Origin: Cryptomeria japonica
Lineage: Eukaryota; Streptophyta; Pinopsida; Cupressales; Cupressaceae
Direction of reading: 5' to 3'
DNA: 64,000 bases
NCBI RefSeq assembly: GCF_030272615.1
Contig: NC_081405.1
Span: 159,362,317-159,426,316 of the forward strand
The translations under genes were made by a program, and so were the position numbers. The first letter of the stretch is position 1; each line of letters starts with the position of its first letter. Positions 1 to 13,012 of this stretch are shown here, piece after piece. The notes under the pieces were generated by a model that was not told where the DNA came from, did no database searches, and saw only the letters and a list, made by a program, of their open reading frames with translations.

Positions 1-3000
1 GTAATGTCCCCATTCGGGATTCGCCTTGATTTAGTCCTGAAACAACAATTCTAACTTAAAGTGAGAATTGTAATACATTTATAAATATAATTTCATTAAT
101 TCTGAAAACATTTTACCATAATATTTAACTCATAATGCTAAGAATAGTTTTGGAAGATGGAACTTAGCTTGATAGATTTCTTTGATTTGACAATGGATTT
201 TTGTTGATCATAAATCTCCCATAAAACTGATTACTATCTCCTTACAATCTGCTATAGAATTTATAAGAGTCTCCTCATAAGTTTGTCATAGAAGTCTTCA
301 CTGTCTCTTCACATAATCTGTTCATACAATCCTTCATGAATCTGCAAAAATCTTTGTACACTCCTTTTCATTGGATCTGCAGTTCCGATCCCCTTTATTA
401 ATGCATTATTGTTCTTAATGAATGGTTCACTGCCTTTCATTATATAATTGCTCTGTATTAATTATTACTGTTATTAATTACAACATTTTCTATTAATCAC
501 TGCACTTAATATATGTGCATGGGCCCTTATTATGTTCGTAATTGCTATCTTCTTTTTATGAGATGTCCCTCCAATGCTGTCTGGATTAGTCTCTTAAAAT
601 CATGCATCTATGACATAAAAGTTTGTGGCTTAACAGATTGCTTTTCTGTCTCTCTGTGGTTAGCCCCCCAATTCTTCACACTACATCATTCCTTTTATAT
701 TCCCATCCCGAAATGAAGCAATGCATCTCTTTGAATAGACATGACCCTTGTTATGAAATGATTACTAACTTCATTAATGTTAGTCAATGCCTTTATTAAC
801 AATAACATTTCCACTTTTTCATAACTTAATTACTACGCTGTTTATTTATAAACCAGAGCGCTACATATTATACTCCGATCTCTTTATATAAAGTGGGCGC
901 TTGATAATATTATTCCCTAATACACGCGATAAGCTTTATAGGGAGTCCATCGCCTCTTCTTAATGAATCACATATAGTCCTCCTTTGTTGTTTGACAATC
1001 ATTTTCTTAATCGCTATTGTTTATTGGTCATTGTTAACACGACTCTTAATTCTTACCGTATACCTTGTCCGTAATCGATATTCTGGAGTCGGCATCTGTG
1101 ATTGATCTTCACAGATCTTCCTCGGTGATAATATTATTTGGTTTGGTCTCGTAACTGGTTCGTCCTCACTTTGGCTTGTATCGCTTCCAATTCCAAAGCT
1201 TCCATGACACATACTTAATTCAAATCTTTTGATATTAATATTTTATATCAACCATCGCTAATGTATCGTGGTATATATATCAACTCTGTAGTCTCAATTG
1301 AACAATCAATGATACTAATTGATAGAAACTCGGTGGTTCTTATGGGTGCAGTGGCAATCTCCAAATGTGTTTCCTTCAATAATAATTAGCACCATGAGTT
1401 GTGCCTGATAATTATATAACAATGTATCCAAATTTCACAGCGATAAAGTTATATTATTATCACCAAATATCATTGCCTCTCTTTTATATATATATATGCG
1501 CAAGCAAGTATTAGAATCGGTGGTACAAAGAACTGATTCCACTTATAGTCGTTATTAGACATCAGGAGCTTTCTTTTAATTGTTTGGCTCTAGAGATTTA
1601 ACATTGGGATGGGAACATCACACATTGTAACTCCTAGAATCCACTTGACAAGCTACATGAGTAGTCTTTAATTCAAAAACAACCTAGATATTTCTTCATT
1701 GCCAGTCAGGCATCCATAGCCCCAACAAGGTTATTGTTGTAATTCCCAAGAACATTGCTCCATTGCTAGCCTAACATCCATAGCCCCGATGGAGATATTT
1801 GCAAACTCTCAAAGCCAAATACTTGGATATTTCTTTTCATTTCATTTTTTACTCTTTCTTTTGATACTACTTTTCTTTCATTTTCACTTTTTGCAATTTG
1901 ACTCATAAACAGTGAAACTCATAATGGGTTTGAGAATGACAATGGCACTAAAGTAAGATTTAAGATTTTTCACTAGTCACGAATTCTTTTAAGAAATTGC
2001 AATGACTTAGTGCAATTAATTATGTGTAAAATATATAGTAACCATAAGATTTCAGTATCAAGACACAATAGATGATTCCCTTTCAATTCGAAGACAAATC
2101 ATAACCAAATGATAAAGCTAGAGAGAACTAACCTTGGATTCTAAAGAACCTCATAGACAATTATCCAAGAAATAAACCGAACATCAAATCAAAATTGTGC
2201 CAATGTATGTAAAAACAACACAACGCCTTTCTCGCAAACAAAAGTTCCCACAAAGGAAACCAACTAAAACTAAGCAATGACGACTAACACTAACGCAAAC
2301 TAAACTTAAGAAGACAAACTAAAACTACTCGAGCCAAATGACCCAAGGTAGACCAACAACTATGCTAAGCAAAACAAACGAAACTAAAACAAATAGAAAG
2401 GAAACTTACTCTAAAATTAAAAAAACCAACTAAGCTATGTACAAGATTCCTAGAATGGATAATACTCAAAAGACCTAAATATATACATGACCTCACATGA
2501 TTTCTTAAAATGTTCAGCAGTAACAAGGCATAAGTCATTGTTCAAAATTTCACAAATTATCCTTAAATTAGAGAAATGACCATTCACTATGCAACTTTCA
2601 TATTCAATCTAAACTTTATGCAATATCAACAATTGTGGGAGTTCATTTGGTCCATGATTTATCCATACACAAGTTGTTTTTCGTGAACTTCCATAATCAA
2701 ATTGATAAGAAGTTTTGAGCAAAAGAGTGTTATGCAACAACAAACAGCTCCAAATAGAAAGAACAGTAACAATAGCTCTACACAGCTAAAGGAAAAAAGT
2801 TTGTAATATTTTGTAAGCTGAGTTTGAAAGATTTTGTAAATGATTATTATTTGGCTTAAATAGAAAAGTATTTTCTTTGCCTCCAATTGTCTTCTTAGTG
2901 TTTCTTTTGTTTTATAGAGTTGTAGCCCCTATTTGTCTGTGAATTTGTTTCACACGAATTCCTTTTGCATATGCATTCTCACTATTTATAGCAGTGACAA

Positions 3001-3504
3001 AGTCAATTCAGAGAAGAGTACGTAGGAATAGGAAAAGTGTTTGAGAAAATGTATGGCCATTTTGTCTAAACTCAAGCAAAAAAATAGCTTCCAAAACCTC
3101 ACTCGCAATGGACGGATAACTTTTGTTTTCTTTTCTACAATCATATAATATCAAGATCGCCAAGAGACGGTACTTGAGATCGGTACCGGTACCAGTACGA
3201 CAAATTTTAAAAAAATAGGAGATGGGGTACTTGGTGATGGAATTTTTTAATATAATTTGATAATATTTTGAAAATATCATAATGTAGAACTTTGAAAACA
3301 AGAACAGTGGTAAAGTGTAACAAATTAACATTAATTTTCTAGTTTAAATACACATATGTCAAATGCCATTGTGTCAATAAATCAAAGAATTCAAAACTCA
3401 CACTACATATTTAATATTAGATTATCATTACATATTAAAATAAAAAAATATTGATAGTTTGATGCTAATACACAAATGAAAAACAAAAATCAGAAATCTA
3501 TCAT
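1..3504. other. AT-rich intergenic DNA, no gene recognised
   Basis: No domain, RNA gene or long repeat was recognised on either strand. Short open frames of 60-107 codons occur, for example on the minus strand near 2659-2886 and 3008-3331, but their composition is that of translated AT-rich DNA. About 2200-2460 is an A-rich low-complexity stretch. This could be degraded transposon sequence beyond recognition by eye. Confidence 0.6.
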
Positions 3505-5607
3505 CTACTCTATGTTTTGATCATCCATATCAAGGTCCTTAGCTAGAATGCTCTCGAGATACTCATCACTCTCTAACTCAATTTCTTCTGATGGTAATGG
3601 AACTGGGGGCAATTAATTAAGGCCATTTGGTTCAACCACTTCATCCCACTTGCAACTTCCATCAGTTGCAATTTGGTCCCATTTTGTTGAAGGACCCTCC
3701 ATGTACCCAAGATCAACACAAGAGAGAAGACGAAGTGAGCTATGAATGTAGACCAAGTTATCTACTTTATTTGACCCTAATCGGTTCCTCTTTTGTGAAT
3801 GAATAAAACCATATGTACTCCAATTAGTATTACAAGATAAAGAGATAGCTACTTGTAAGAGCAATCTAATTGTAGGTGATTACAATTCAAGGGTTTCACC
3901 TACATAGTTCTACCACCACTTTAAAGTGTCTTTCTTTGCTCACATATCATATAAAGCTTTCATTGCAGTAAAATTATGTTGCCCACATGAAAATTTATTC
4001 CATTGACTCCTTATAATTGAGGCATCCTCACCTTGACCATAATTTTTTTTTATTGCAGCCCAAAATCCCTCCATTATCTCTCTATCCTCATGTGGAGCGC
4101 TCTTATTGGTCTCTTGTGTATTATGTCATTTAGGATTTAAGGCATAGGCATCACAATGAAGGGGTGTGTTAAGTTTGTTCCATCTTCGATGTAACAATTC
4201 TTCTATCAAATGATATAAAGAAACATCTTTTGCATAAGTTATTTTCTTGACTCTTTCACATATGGAATCTATTTCTTCATACTCTTCTCCCAAACAAGGC
4301 TTGTCTAAATCTGTAATTTTAACTACCTCACATATAGGCCTAATAAAGTCCACAACAAATCTCACATCAGCCTTAAAACAATCATCAAGGACCAAACTTC
4401 TCATCTCAACTACAGTATCTGGTGTAGATTGCCTCTAAGCTACCCATGCATCACTAACAATCATGGAACACAAAGCTCATTTGACTTCACAAAGGCGGTT
4501 ACAAAGAATAAACTAAGAAGCAAACTGTGTATCAGTTGGTTTGAGAAGTTCCACTTTGGCAAATTTATGATAAATGGCTTGTGTGTGGTGATGGTTATAT
4601 ATGAACCTTTGTATTTTTCTACCCTTTTCTACGAGGTGTGAAATCCACTAGAACTTGCCAATATCTTTGAGTGCATTGTTCAACGAATGCACACAATAGC
4701 GTGTCCAAAATATATGCTTGTACTTTTTTTGTATGATCATATTGTCGCTCTACAAACAGGTGTAACATTGGTAACAACTTGGACTACATGTGATGCCCCA
4801 TCTCCTCAATGCTATCACATGGTTATGAAGGAAATCTTCATTTTTTCTTGCTCTGAACAATTTGTTGCCTTAAAACAATAAGGCTCTTTGCTACATGTCA
4901 CCATGACATTATGTAGTGGACACATTCTAACATTTGTCCACTCATCCATCACAATACTACATCCTTCTATAAACCACACTTTTTATTGGTGCAATTTGTT
5001 GCTCTAATCAAAATTTTTCTTTATCGATTAAAGTTGTGCCAAGCTTTTCAGGTCCAGGTGGTTTATACCCACTTGATCCATTATTGATAGCTTGGACCAT
5101 CTCTCCATAGAAAGGTGAGCAAGCATCATTAAACGATATTCCATTTGCATAAAAGAAGTGTACAATTGCGGTATCAATTGTTTCTCAATATTACACATCA
5201 AATAGTCTTCCAATGGGGTTTAAGCTACTAGTATGCGGTCTCTTGTGAGACTATTGTGTTGTTACATCTCTAGAAGACACATCTACCACTGTCTCTCTAT
5301 TCTGATTAGGAGTCACAATAGTTGCCCCTATCGTTGAAGCATGAAAGAAGCTCATATCATAAACTTTCTCATCAGTCATTTCTTGATCCCTCCAAGCCTC
5401 ATATCATTTGGTCTCATTTAGACAATGATCAACACCTTTTCCAGATTTGTGAAGAAAATGAGCCTTCACCCTCATGTAAGCACCTTGTCATGCCATTGGA
5501 CAAAGTTTACATTTGATCATGGCTATTTCACCTATACCTTTTTGCCTCGAAACATGATCAACATACTTCCACAAAGGTTACAAGCCTTGTTTTCTCCCAC
5601 CTAACAT
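3505..5607 (-). pseudogene. hAT-superfamily transposase relic (BED finger, DUF659-like, dimerisation domain)
   Basis: This is a decayed cut-and-paste transposase of the plant hAT type, about 700 codons long and close to family size. Reading leftwards, a BED-type zinc finger lies near 5440-5530 (CKLC, then a VKAHF and GKGVDHC pattern). A segment ending GSSGYKPPGPEKL lies near 5040-5110. A DUF659-like core follows near 4680-5000 (MDEWTNVRMCPLHN, then YCVHSLNNALKDIG). The central FIRPICEVVKITDLDKPCLG block is near 4300-4360, with RWNKLNTPLHCDAYAL near 4140-4190. The C-terminal dimerisation domain spans about 3690-3864 (NWSTYGFIHSQKRNRLG), with an acidic tail to a stop at 3505. Most blocks share one frame but carry several nonsense codons and compensating frameshifts. 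I chose the ATG at 5607 because it precedes the BED region. No terminal inverted repeats or 8-bp target duplication were identified. The family assignment is firm and the inactivity is clear. Confidence 0.85.
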
Positions 5608-7023
5608 TCTACATGAAAAAAAAAATTAACAGCAAGTCTAATAAATTTTGCACTGATTGTTTGCATATTAACAACAGGTCTGATAAATTTTGCACTGATT
5701 GTTTGCATAGTAGTAGCAGACATGTCAATGGAGGCAAAGAAAATTAAATAAAAATTAAATGGTTTGTCATTGCTAAGTGGCTAACAGGTATAACTAAAAA
5801 TTTGATGTGGACCAATTAGGATATATTAGTGAGCATTAAAAAAAGATAATTTGCATATCAATATTATACTTGTAGCTTTTATACTACAATTACAAGGCGT
5901 GTGTTTTAATTTTTTAACTTTTTAGTACATCATATACTTAGTTTCACATTTTTATTGTTCTATATAAAAGCTTTTATAGCAGACATACCTAGTTTATACT
6001 TAGTTTCAGGTTTTATTGTTTTTATCATATACATACTTATAGTTTAAAATTTAGAAAATTAAAAAAAGAGATAAATTAAATAAAAATAAAGAATACCTAA
6101 AATAGAAAACTAATTATCGATAATGGATTCAAAGCAAATTGAACCCACAATAAATCCAAAATCCAAAAAATGAAACTAGAAAAATTGAAAAACCCTTAGC
6201 TTTGTTGTGCGTTTCAAAAAAAAGGAGATTCATAGTGCATTTCAAAAAAATGGGAATCTATTGTAGGCTTGCAACCAACGTCGGATGCGCTACTAGTGTC
6301 AAAGCATTTTTTAGTCGCACATTTTTTCTTTAAGCGTTGTGTTTGTTTGCATTTCTACTTTTTGCATTGTGGGCTTTTTTTTAAACTTGCGTTTTGCACC
6401 ATCTTTCATCGAAGACATCAAATCCTAAGCACGCTGCAAATCCCCTTGTCTCAAGAGACATATCAAGTATCAAGGTTTGAAGACACGTCTCCTACTAAGC
6501 TTGTATGATATATAGTTAGCAAACTATTTGTTGGATAATGAAATTCCTAGATTCAAAGTATGTGATGCTTAATTCCTTTCACAATTGTATTATGTGAAGA
6601 TTATAGGAAAGTGATATAAGGCTTCTTAGAAAATTAGACTATTTTAGTTGTTAAATGCATGTCATTTAACATTTTCTATTACTAAATTTAATAATGAAGT
6701 TGTAAGTATACTCTAGATTGTCTATCTTTGAATTAAAGTAAATTAATTTTCCAATACATTATTACATTTTTTTAATATTTTGTTATTTATAATAATGTAT
6801 AGGAATAAAAAACTATATGACATTTACATTAAATATAGGCTATAAGAAAATGACAATATGAGGCCTCAAGCTTATCTCAAAAAATACTTTATAAGCATTA
6901 TTTTATCCATTTTCTTGATGTATATATTATTTTCTTAAAAAAATTCTTAAATATTGCTTATATTTTTATTAATTAAACTATGAAATCAATTGTAATACAT
7001 GTAATTACAATATATCTATATTG
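5608..7023. other. AT-rich intergenic DNA
   Basis: No gene or mobile-element coding signal was recognised. A short direct repeat (GTCTGATAAATTTTGCACTG-like) occurs twice near 5630-5710. The rest is low-complexity AT-rich sequence flanking the hAT relic, and may include its lost terminus. Confidence 0.5.
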
Positions 7024-7640
7024 AATTAACCTTTCATATGTTTGTATAGGTCATTCTAGAGCTGGAAAAGCCAAACATGAAGCTTGAAGTGAACCTAGTT
7101 GATAGTCACGATTTCACTTGTGGGAATTTCTTGTTATGAAGAGAAAATTATAATAAATATGGTAGAGTGTATTATTTTTTTAATAAAGCATAACAGTTCA
7201 AGTTTTCATTCATAGGTCATCATGTAGATCTAGACTAGGCAATTTCCATGATTGTGTGTTTCTTCTTCTTAATTGACTAGTTAGTTGAGTCGTTTAGTTC
7301 TTTATTAAATTTTATATTTTAAATTATGTAATCATTTGTAATACTCACACATGTCAAATATCAATACTAAATTAACCTTTCATGTCTTTGTACATCATTC
7401 TAAAGCTTGAGAAGACAAACATATAGCTTTAAGTGAATTTGGTTAATAGTTGTGATTTCACTTGTGGACAATAATTATTTTGAAGAACAATTTCAAATAA
7501 ATATGATGTAGTGTTATTATTTTAATAAAATATAATATGCCAAGTTTTCATTTGCAAGTCATCATGGGGATCTAGACTTGGCATTTTCTATGAATATTTG
7601 TTCCTTAATTGAATGGCTAGTTGATACATTAGTTTAGTAC
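7024..7640. repeat. Diverged two-copy tandem duplication, period about 346 bp
   Basis: The segment starting AATTAACCTTTCAT at 7024 recurs at 7370. The shared blocks keep the same order: a GATTTCACTTGTGG block, an AATAAATATG block, a CAAGTTTTCATT block and a GATCTAGACT block. The copies differ by many substitutions and small indels, so the duplication is old. No coding capacity is evident. It could be a fragment of a satellite or an old LTR pair. Confidence 0.7.
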
Positions 7641-8119
7641 AATGCTTATTTTTTTAAATGAGAGTTTAACATGCATATTATCTAAAAATAAAATGTTGGA
7701 TAAGGGACCTGTTCTCTTTATATTGAATTTCAAGTACAAAAAGTTTAACATGAATTTTAGATTGTAAATAGTTAAACTTTTAAATAAATATTAAAGTCTA
7801 CTTCAAAATAAGATCATTGGTATAGATATCTTAACTACATCTATTTGAAATGACGAGAGATATTAGTCTTGAGTTATTTTATTTACAATGCTTATTTTTT
7901 ATTTGAATAGATATTACTTTATTTACTTAAAAAAAATTCACTTTAGTTATAGTTTTTCAATATATGTTGATTGTGTTTTAGTTTTTCTAAACATGTTCAC
8001 GTGTTAACAATTCACTCTGTGTTGCCAATATAGTTATGTATGTTGACATAATCAGGGCCACTAGAGTAATGCCTCTTAGAATGATAAAACAATAAGCAAA
8101 AAATACTATAATAATATAG
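7641..8119. other. AT-rich intergenic DNA, no gene seen
   Basis: No supported feature was found. The last five bases (TATAG, 8115-8119) form the left target-site flank of the element starting at 8120. Confidence 0.5.
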
Positions 8120-9059
8120 TGTTAGAATCAGGGATCACTGAGAAGGGGGGTGACTCAGTAATTTGTCGGGATCCAAATCCACAAACTTATTCTTTATCCA
8201 CTGGTTAGCAATGCATAACAGAAAAGAACATAAACAAGCAATAAATAAACTATAGATCCACACCATCAAAATTTTTACGTGGAAACCCGGAAAGGGAAAA
8301 ACCACGATGAGGTTGGAACCCACAATATTCATATACTATGGCCAGGAGTACATAAATATTACATAGATGGGGAATGCACTTGCATTCAAGGTCACTGCTC
8401 AATTACAATGACCCAGAAGGTTGCAACCTTTAGGGAAGTCTCATTGGCTTACAATTTGATTACAATGAGGAAATGCAATAAAATGAACTCTGAAGTAGCA
8501 TCTGACAATGCATGAATGAGTTTCAGTTAAGCATTAGATCTTTGACTATCCTTGCTCTACAAATACTCTGTTTTTGTCTATCAGCTACCAAATTATCTGT
8601 GAACCAAATGCGCACGTGAAACTATGCTCAATCACACCAAAACTAATCACCACAGTTGTATTACATCGAAAACTAATCGTCAAATTGATCTTATATATCT
8701 GGTCTCAACAAAAATAATCTCCTTCAAGTTGGCTTCAAGAAGTGTAACGTGTAACTTCAAGTTGGCTTCAATCTTTAACAAAACACAGCACTGAATCAAA
8801 AGAGTATAATCACACGCTTCCTAAGGATCTTCCCATTCACCGAGATCACAAAATCAATCACCAAAATCACCGCAATCATCAGAAATCTTACCGGACCAAA
8901 ACATTATTGAGATAGCCTTGAATTACCGGTTAACTCCTGCTTTCGGAAAAGAGAAATCACGATCACTGAATCAAATCTCCGAGAAGAGTTGCCATCAATG
9001 ACAACCCTAGACCAATAAGCAACTACCAGAAGTCACTGGATGAGTGTCAATTGCCAACA
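8120..9059 (-). repeat. 3' LTR of the pol-less element
   Basis: This 940-bp repeat is TG...CA bounded and aligns along its length with 14214-15184. It contains the shared LTR hairpin box (CGTGG at 8278-8282 pairing with CCACG at 8302-8306, inner CCC/GGG). It also has the G-rich ACTGAG...CTCAGT segment near 8138-8160. Confidence 0.9.
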
Positions 9060-9071
9060 ATCTCCCCCTTT
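9060..9071 (-). other. Polypurine tract next to 3' LTR, with two further tracts inside
   Basis: On the minus strand this reads AAAGGGGGAGAT directly before the LTR. This is the plus-strand primer site typical of Sirevirus-like copia elements. Similar purine tracts occur at about 9146-9157 and 9236-9249. The copia element at 42435-49782 has an equivalent series. Confidence 0.85.
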
Positions 9072-9381
9072 GGCATTGATGGCAACACTCGTGAAAAATG
9101 GCCAAGTGTTGAAACCTGTACACTAGATCAAGAATAAAGAATTCTAAGGCTCCCCCTTAGATCAACAATCCAAAAATCTACATCACCAAACTATACACTC
9201 CTTACACAATCAACTTGTACATTTTTCACCTTATCTCTCCCCCTTTGACAGCAATGCCAAAGATAGGATGTGCAACAAAATATTTCGTACATATATACAC
9301 ACCGGATGATCCAATCTATACATACTTAAGTACATCTGCATATGCAAGCTTAAGGGACCCAAAATAGGTGTCCCATCTTGC

Positions 9382-12300
9382 TCACAATTTCTGCAAAATT
9401 GAAACAAAACCATTCAAAATATTAGCATGAAATTTTATTGCCGCAATCTTAGTTGGAGTCTCCTGAGACATATTTTGAATACAGTCCATCTTATGGTACA
9501 CTAAGGTGTCTAACCGGGGACCAATTAGGTTCTGGAGTTCACCTGTCTGCCTAACCATTTTCTCCTTCTCCTTCTCAAAATTCCTAATCTGCTCCATAAT
9601 AGTCAAAATTTGGCCTTCAATATTGCCGGTTAAGTTAGTCGTAGGGTCATAAGCTTGAGAAATCCAAGCTAACTGACCTCTGCAATTATCTATTTGCTTG
9701 TCTATTTCAGTGGAAAAATTTGTCAACACTAGACAAGACTTATAAATCTTATTGCCTTCCATTAAGGCCTCATCAATTAGTTTTAATTCTTTATCAAGTT
9801 GGGCCTTATCAATGCTAATCATTTGCAAAAAAAAAATTATTTTGGCATCTTTGAATTTCTCCATAGCCTGCCTAGCTGATGCCTTGGTCAAAGAATCAAA
9901 GTGAGAGGATATGTGATCTATTAGGTGTTGAAGCTTACCGGATGATCTGGTATCAGCATTGAGTTGTAGTTTTGGTACCACCTGTTCCAAAACTGAAATT
10001 GTTTTCTCAATGAGTCTCTTCTCTTCTGATTTAGATTGCGCTAACTCATGACTAATTTGAGCTTGGAGAGCAGCAACAGCAGCAATCATCCTTTCTGTCA
10101 GAGACATTTGATTGAAGGGCTTGTCAAAACTAATGTTAATTGAAAAAAATTCCCTTGGATTTGTATTTTGGAAGTGTCAATTGCCATAAGGATTGAAGTT
10201 TTTGTTATTTTGGTCTTCCCTTTGATCTTTTCCTATTGTTTTTCCTCTTCCTTTTTCTCAGCCTCTTGCCCTGCTTTACCTTTATCCTCTATGGGTGCCT
10301 CTTGTGCACCGGTGTCACCACTTGGTGCACCATCCTCTACCTCAGCTGATTTTTCATTTCCCTTATCTGACTCAACCTCTACAGAATCCAAAATTTGTTG
10401 CTCTCCAACATCTTGAGTGTCTTCCTCCTTATTTTCATTTTGCACCGAAGGATTGTCTGACTGAGTGGCTATGTCATGTGAATCGGATTCTACTAGCCAG
10501 TTCTCAATGAGAAATTTCTTCCAAATTTCACCGGTTTCTCTCCTTATTTCCTCTACTTTGTCAACCATCAGGTTGTTGACTCTATGTTTGCTCCTAAATT
10601 CCTTTTTATTTGCTAGCAAAATTAATCTATCAATTTCTTCAATAGTGATACTTGTGCACTGATTGACTAGTTCACTTTCCTTTATTTCTCTATCCATCTG
10701 ACTTGCAGATTTTCTTCTAGCATCAATTATACTATACAGATCTTTCCGAAGATATTTTTCTAATTCAATTAAAGCTTTACTAAATACATCCTTATACAAA
10801 ACTACAGCTTCCTCAATCTACCTTTTTTTTTCTTATCATCCATATTTTCATAATATACAAAAATATTCTTCAAATTATCATCTTTAATAATTTCATCTAT
10901 TAACTCTTGAGTAGAGAAAGGAGGAATAATATGATACTTGGTTTGGGTGGTTTCCATCTTATCGGATTCAATTGCCTCATCCAAGTCAGATTTTATCTTT
11001 CTTCCTCGCTTAGGCTTGCTTACTAGAACAGGATCAGACTTTGGCTTCTTCTCCTTCAGCCCTTTCTTCTCAGCACCAGATTGAGGTTTCTAGATCACCC
11101 TTGCAAATTCTCCTTTCTTTGGGGCCTTTGGAATGTCTCAATTAGACTCAGTTTCAGATGCCACTGGGGAAACTGCAACATACTCTCTCTGGGGTTTCTG
11201 CTTCTTCCTCAGAACACCTTTGCCCTTAGTAGATGAAATAGAGGGTTCTGATTCAGTCGGAGGTGTCTTCACCGGAGCGAGAGAAGACCCTGTCACTTTT
11301 GCTTTGATTGGAGTTGGTTCAGTCTTTTGTTTCTTCGCCTTTTCTTCTGCATCTCTCGGAGCTCTGACTTGCTCTCTCAGGTGACCTTCCTCAACGAGGA
11401 TTTCTTCCACTATCTTAGCCACCTTCCTTTTCCTTGTCGGTTCAGTGAACTTGGTGTGCAGTTCCATTGATTTTTCTTTGCAAGTTCCAAACCTTTCTTC
11501 TTTGGAGTCTACCAGAGTGTTTAGTAGGTGTTGTGCCTAGGCATCTAAAGTTCCTGCATCAACCTCATAGACCATAGGCATGATCCACACCGTTTGGGGC
11601 TCAACTACCTCCATGAGACATTCATCTCTATTCAGCATAAAGAAGATTGTCCCCTCATATTTCTTGACAATTTCCTTGGGGATTCTGACCCTCTTCTTCA
11701 TCTTGTCCTAAAAAGTCTTGAAGAATGCCCACAGTGCAGTATTTTGATTGTCCCTATTCCCAAGATTATCAAGACCCTTCTTTATATGTTGGGCCACCGG
11801 TTTGTCAAAAGTCCACTGCACTCTACCGGTTCCGGGAATCTGATTCAAGAAGTAAAGTGCGAAATAGATAACCAAGGAACAAAATTTGAAGACATGTTTT
11901 TTGTCTCGCTTACATCAATTCTCCAGCAGAACACTGCATAGATCATAATGAGCATCTTCTTTAACCATCTAATAGGTTGCATGGATGGTTGTGTCGGATA
12001 TTGAATTCAGTCGGTTAGATTGATATACCTTATAACCAATAACCATCGCAGCAAAATTGACATCATCATCCTTGATTGTGTTGATCTTCATCGAATGCCC
12101 ATCAAATTTTGCACCAGTTAACTTGTTGACCATATGGTTTGTGACCTTCTGAAGCCCTGGCTTGTCACCGTTTGATTCAAACAAGTTATCACCCTAATTG
12201 CCTCTGGAGTGATCTTATAGGGTTGGTCAAGCCATATAAACTCTGCATGAATTCTGCTCAACACATACCTCGGTCATTCATTTTCATCGAATCACGGAAA

Positions 12301-12600
12301 GTTCACGAACTGGGTGAAACCCTTTCTCTACAACTGCAAAAATTCAGGCTTGGGGTTACCGATTTCGTCCATGATATTGTCGGTATAAAGAACTAAAATG
12401 TCTTCAGTGTCGGTTTCCTCAATCTCACAGTGAATATAGGCACATGCATCATCTACATGCAAAATTTCATGTGGAACGAAAGAGAAAGCTTCAACCGAGT
12501 CATCCTCCATGGATTTGTATGGGTGCTTCTTAAACACAGGACAAGTTATATCCTTGACCTCAACAACTAGTGGTGTAGCAATGGAAGAAGATGATGCCAT
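9382..12600 (-). pseudogene. Accessory ORF2 of the pol-less element, function unknown
   Basis: A second reading frame of roughly 1,070 codons lies downstream of the Gag-like ORF. It is broken by nonsense codons and a few frameshifts. I chose the ATG at 12600 (MASSSSIATP). The N-terminal third has a globular-looking conserved block near 11600-12330 (YVLSRIHAEFIWLDQPYKIT, then TGAKFDGHSMKINT and MVIGYKVYQSNRLNS). A basic, proline- and lysine-rich linker follows near 10980-11467. An acidic low-complexity stretch lies near 10233-10450. The last 241 codons (9382-10107) are helical and coiled-coil-like (LAQSKSEEKRLIEKTISVLEQ). I recognise no enzyme motif. From memory, similar unnamed proteins occur beside retroelements in plant genomes, but I cannot check this here. 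It sits where protease and pol would be in a Sirevirus. It may be a captured host gene or a diverged structural protein. Confidence 0.7.
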
Positions 12601-13012
12601 TTCAAAATTTCAAAAAATTAAGCTCAGAAATGCTCTTCGAGAAATACCTGAACTGACTGTTGAATGCCCTAGCTCACTTGTCGAATTGCTTCTAGCTCTC
12701 TGATTTCTTTGGAAGTCTTGGTCGCCTTGTTCAGCAGCTCGAAAACACTATTCGCAAAGTGAATAATAACTCTTGTATTTTCCCTTTTAACTTTACAAAC
12801 CCTAACTTTATTTTGAAATAAATGCACCTTAGATATCCAACTGAATGCCCTGCGCAACTACCAGATGCTGAAATCAGCCATCTGAATCCCAAATATCAAC
12901 TGAAATTCGATTATTGCAATCTGTAATCCATTGACTACATATCTCATCAGGGGGTACTGCAAGATTTGCATGAATTTGCCTCATCCTAAGACCAAAAGCC
13001 CTAGTTACCAGA
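12601..13012 (-). other. Spacer between Gag-like ORF and ORF2
   Basis: About 410 bp lie between the Gag-like stop and the ORF2 start. Only short, unsupported open frames occur here. The spacer implies that ORF2 is not made by simple readthrough from the first ORF. A spliced or internally initiated message would be needed. Confidence 0.5.
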
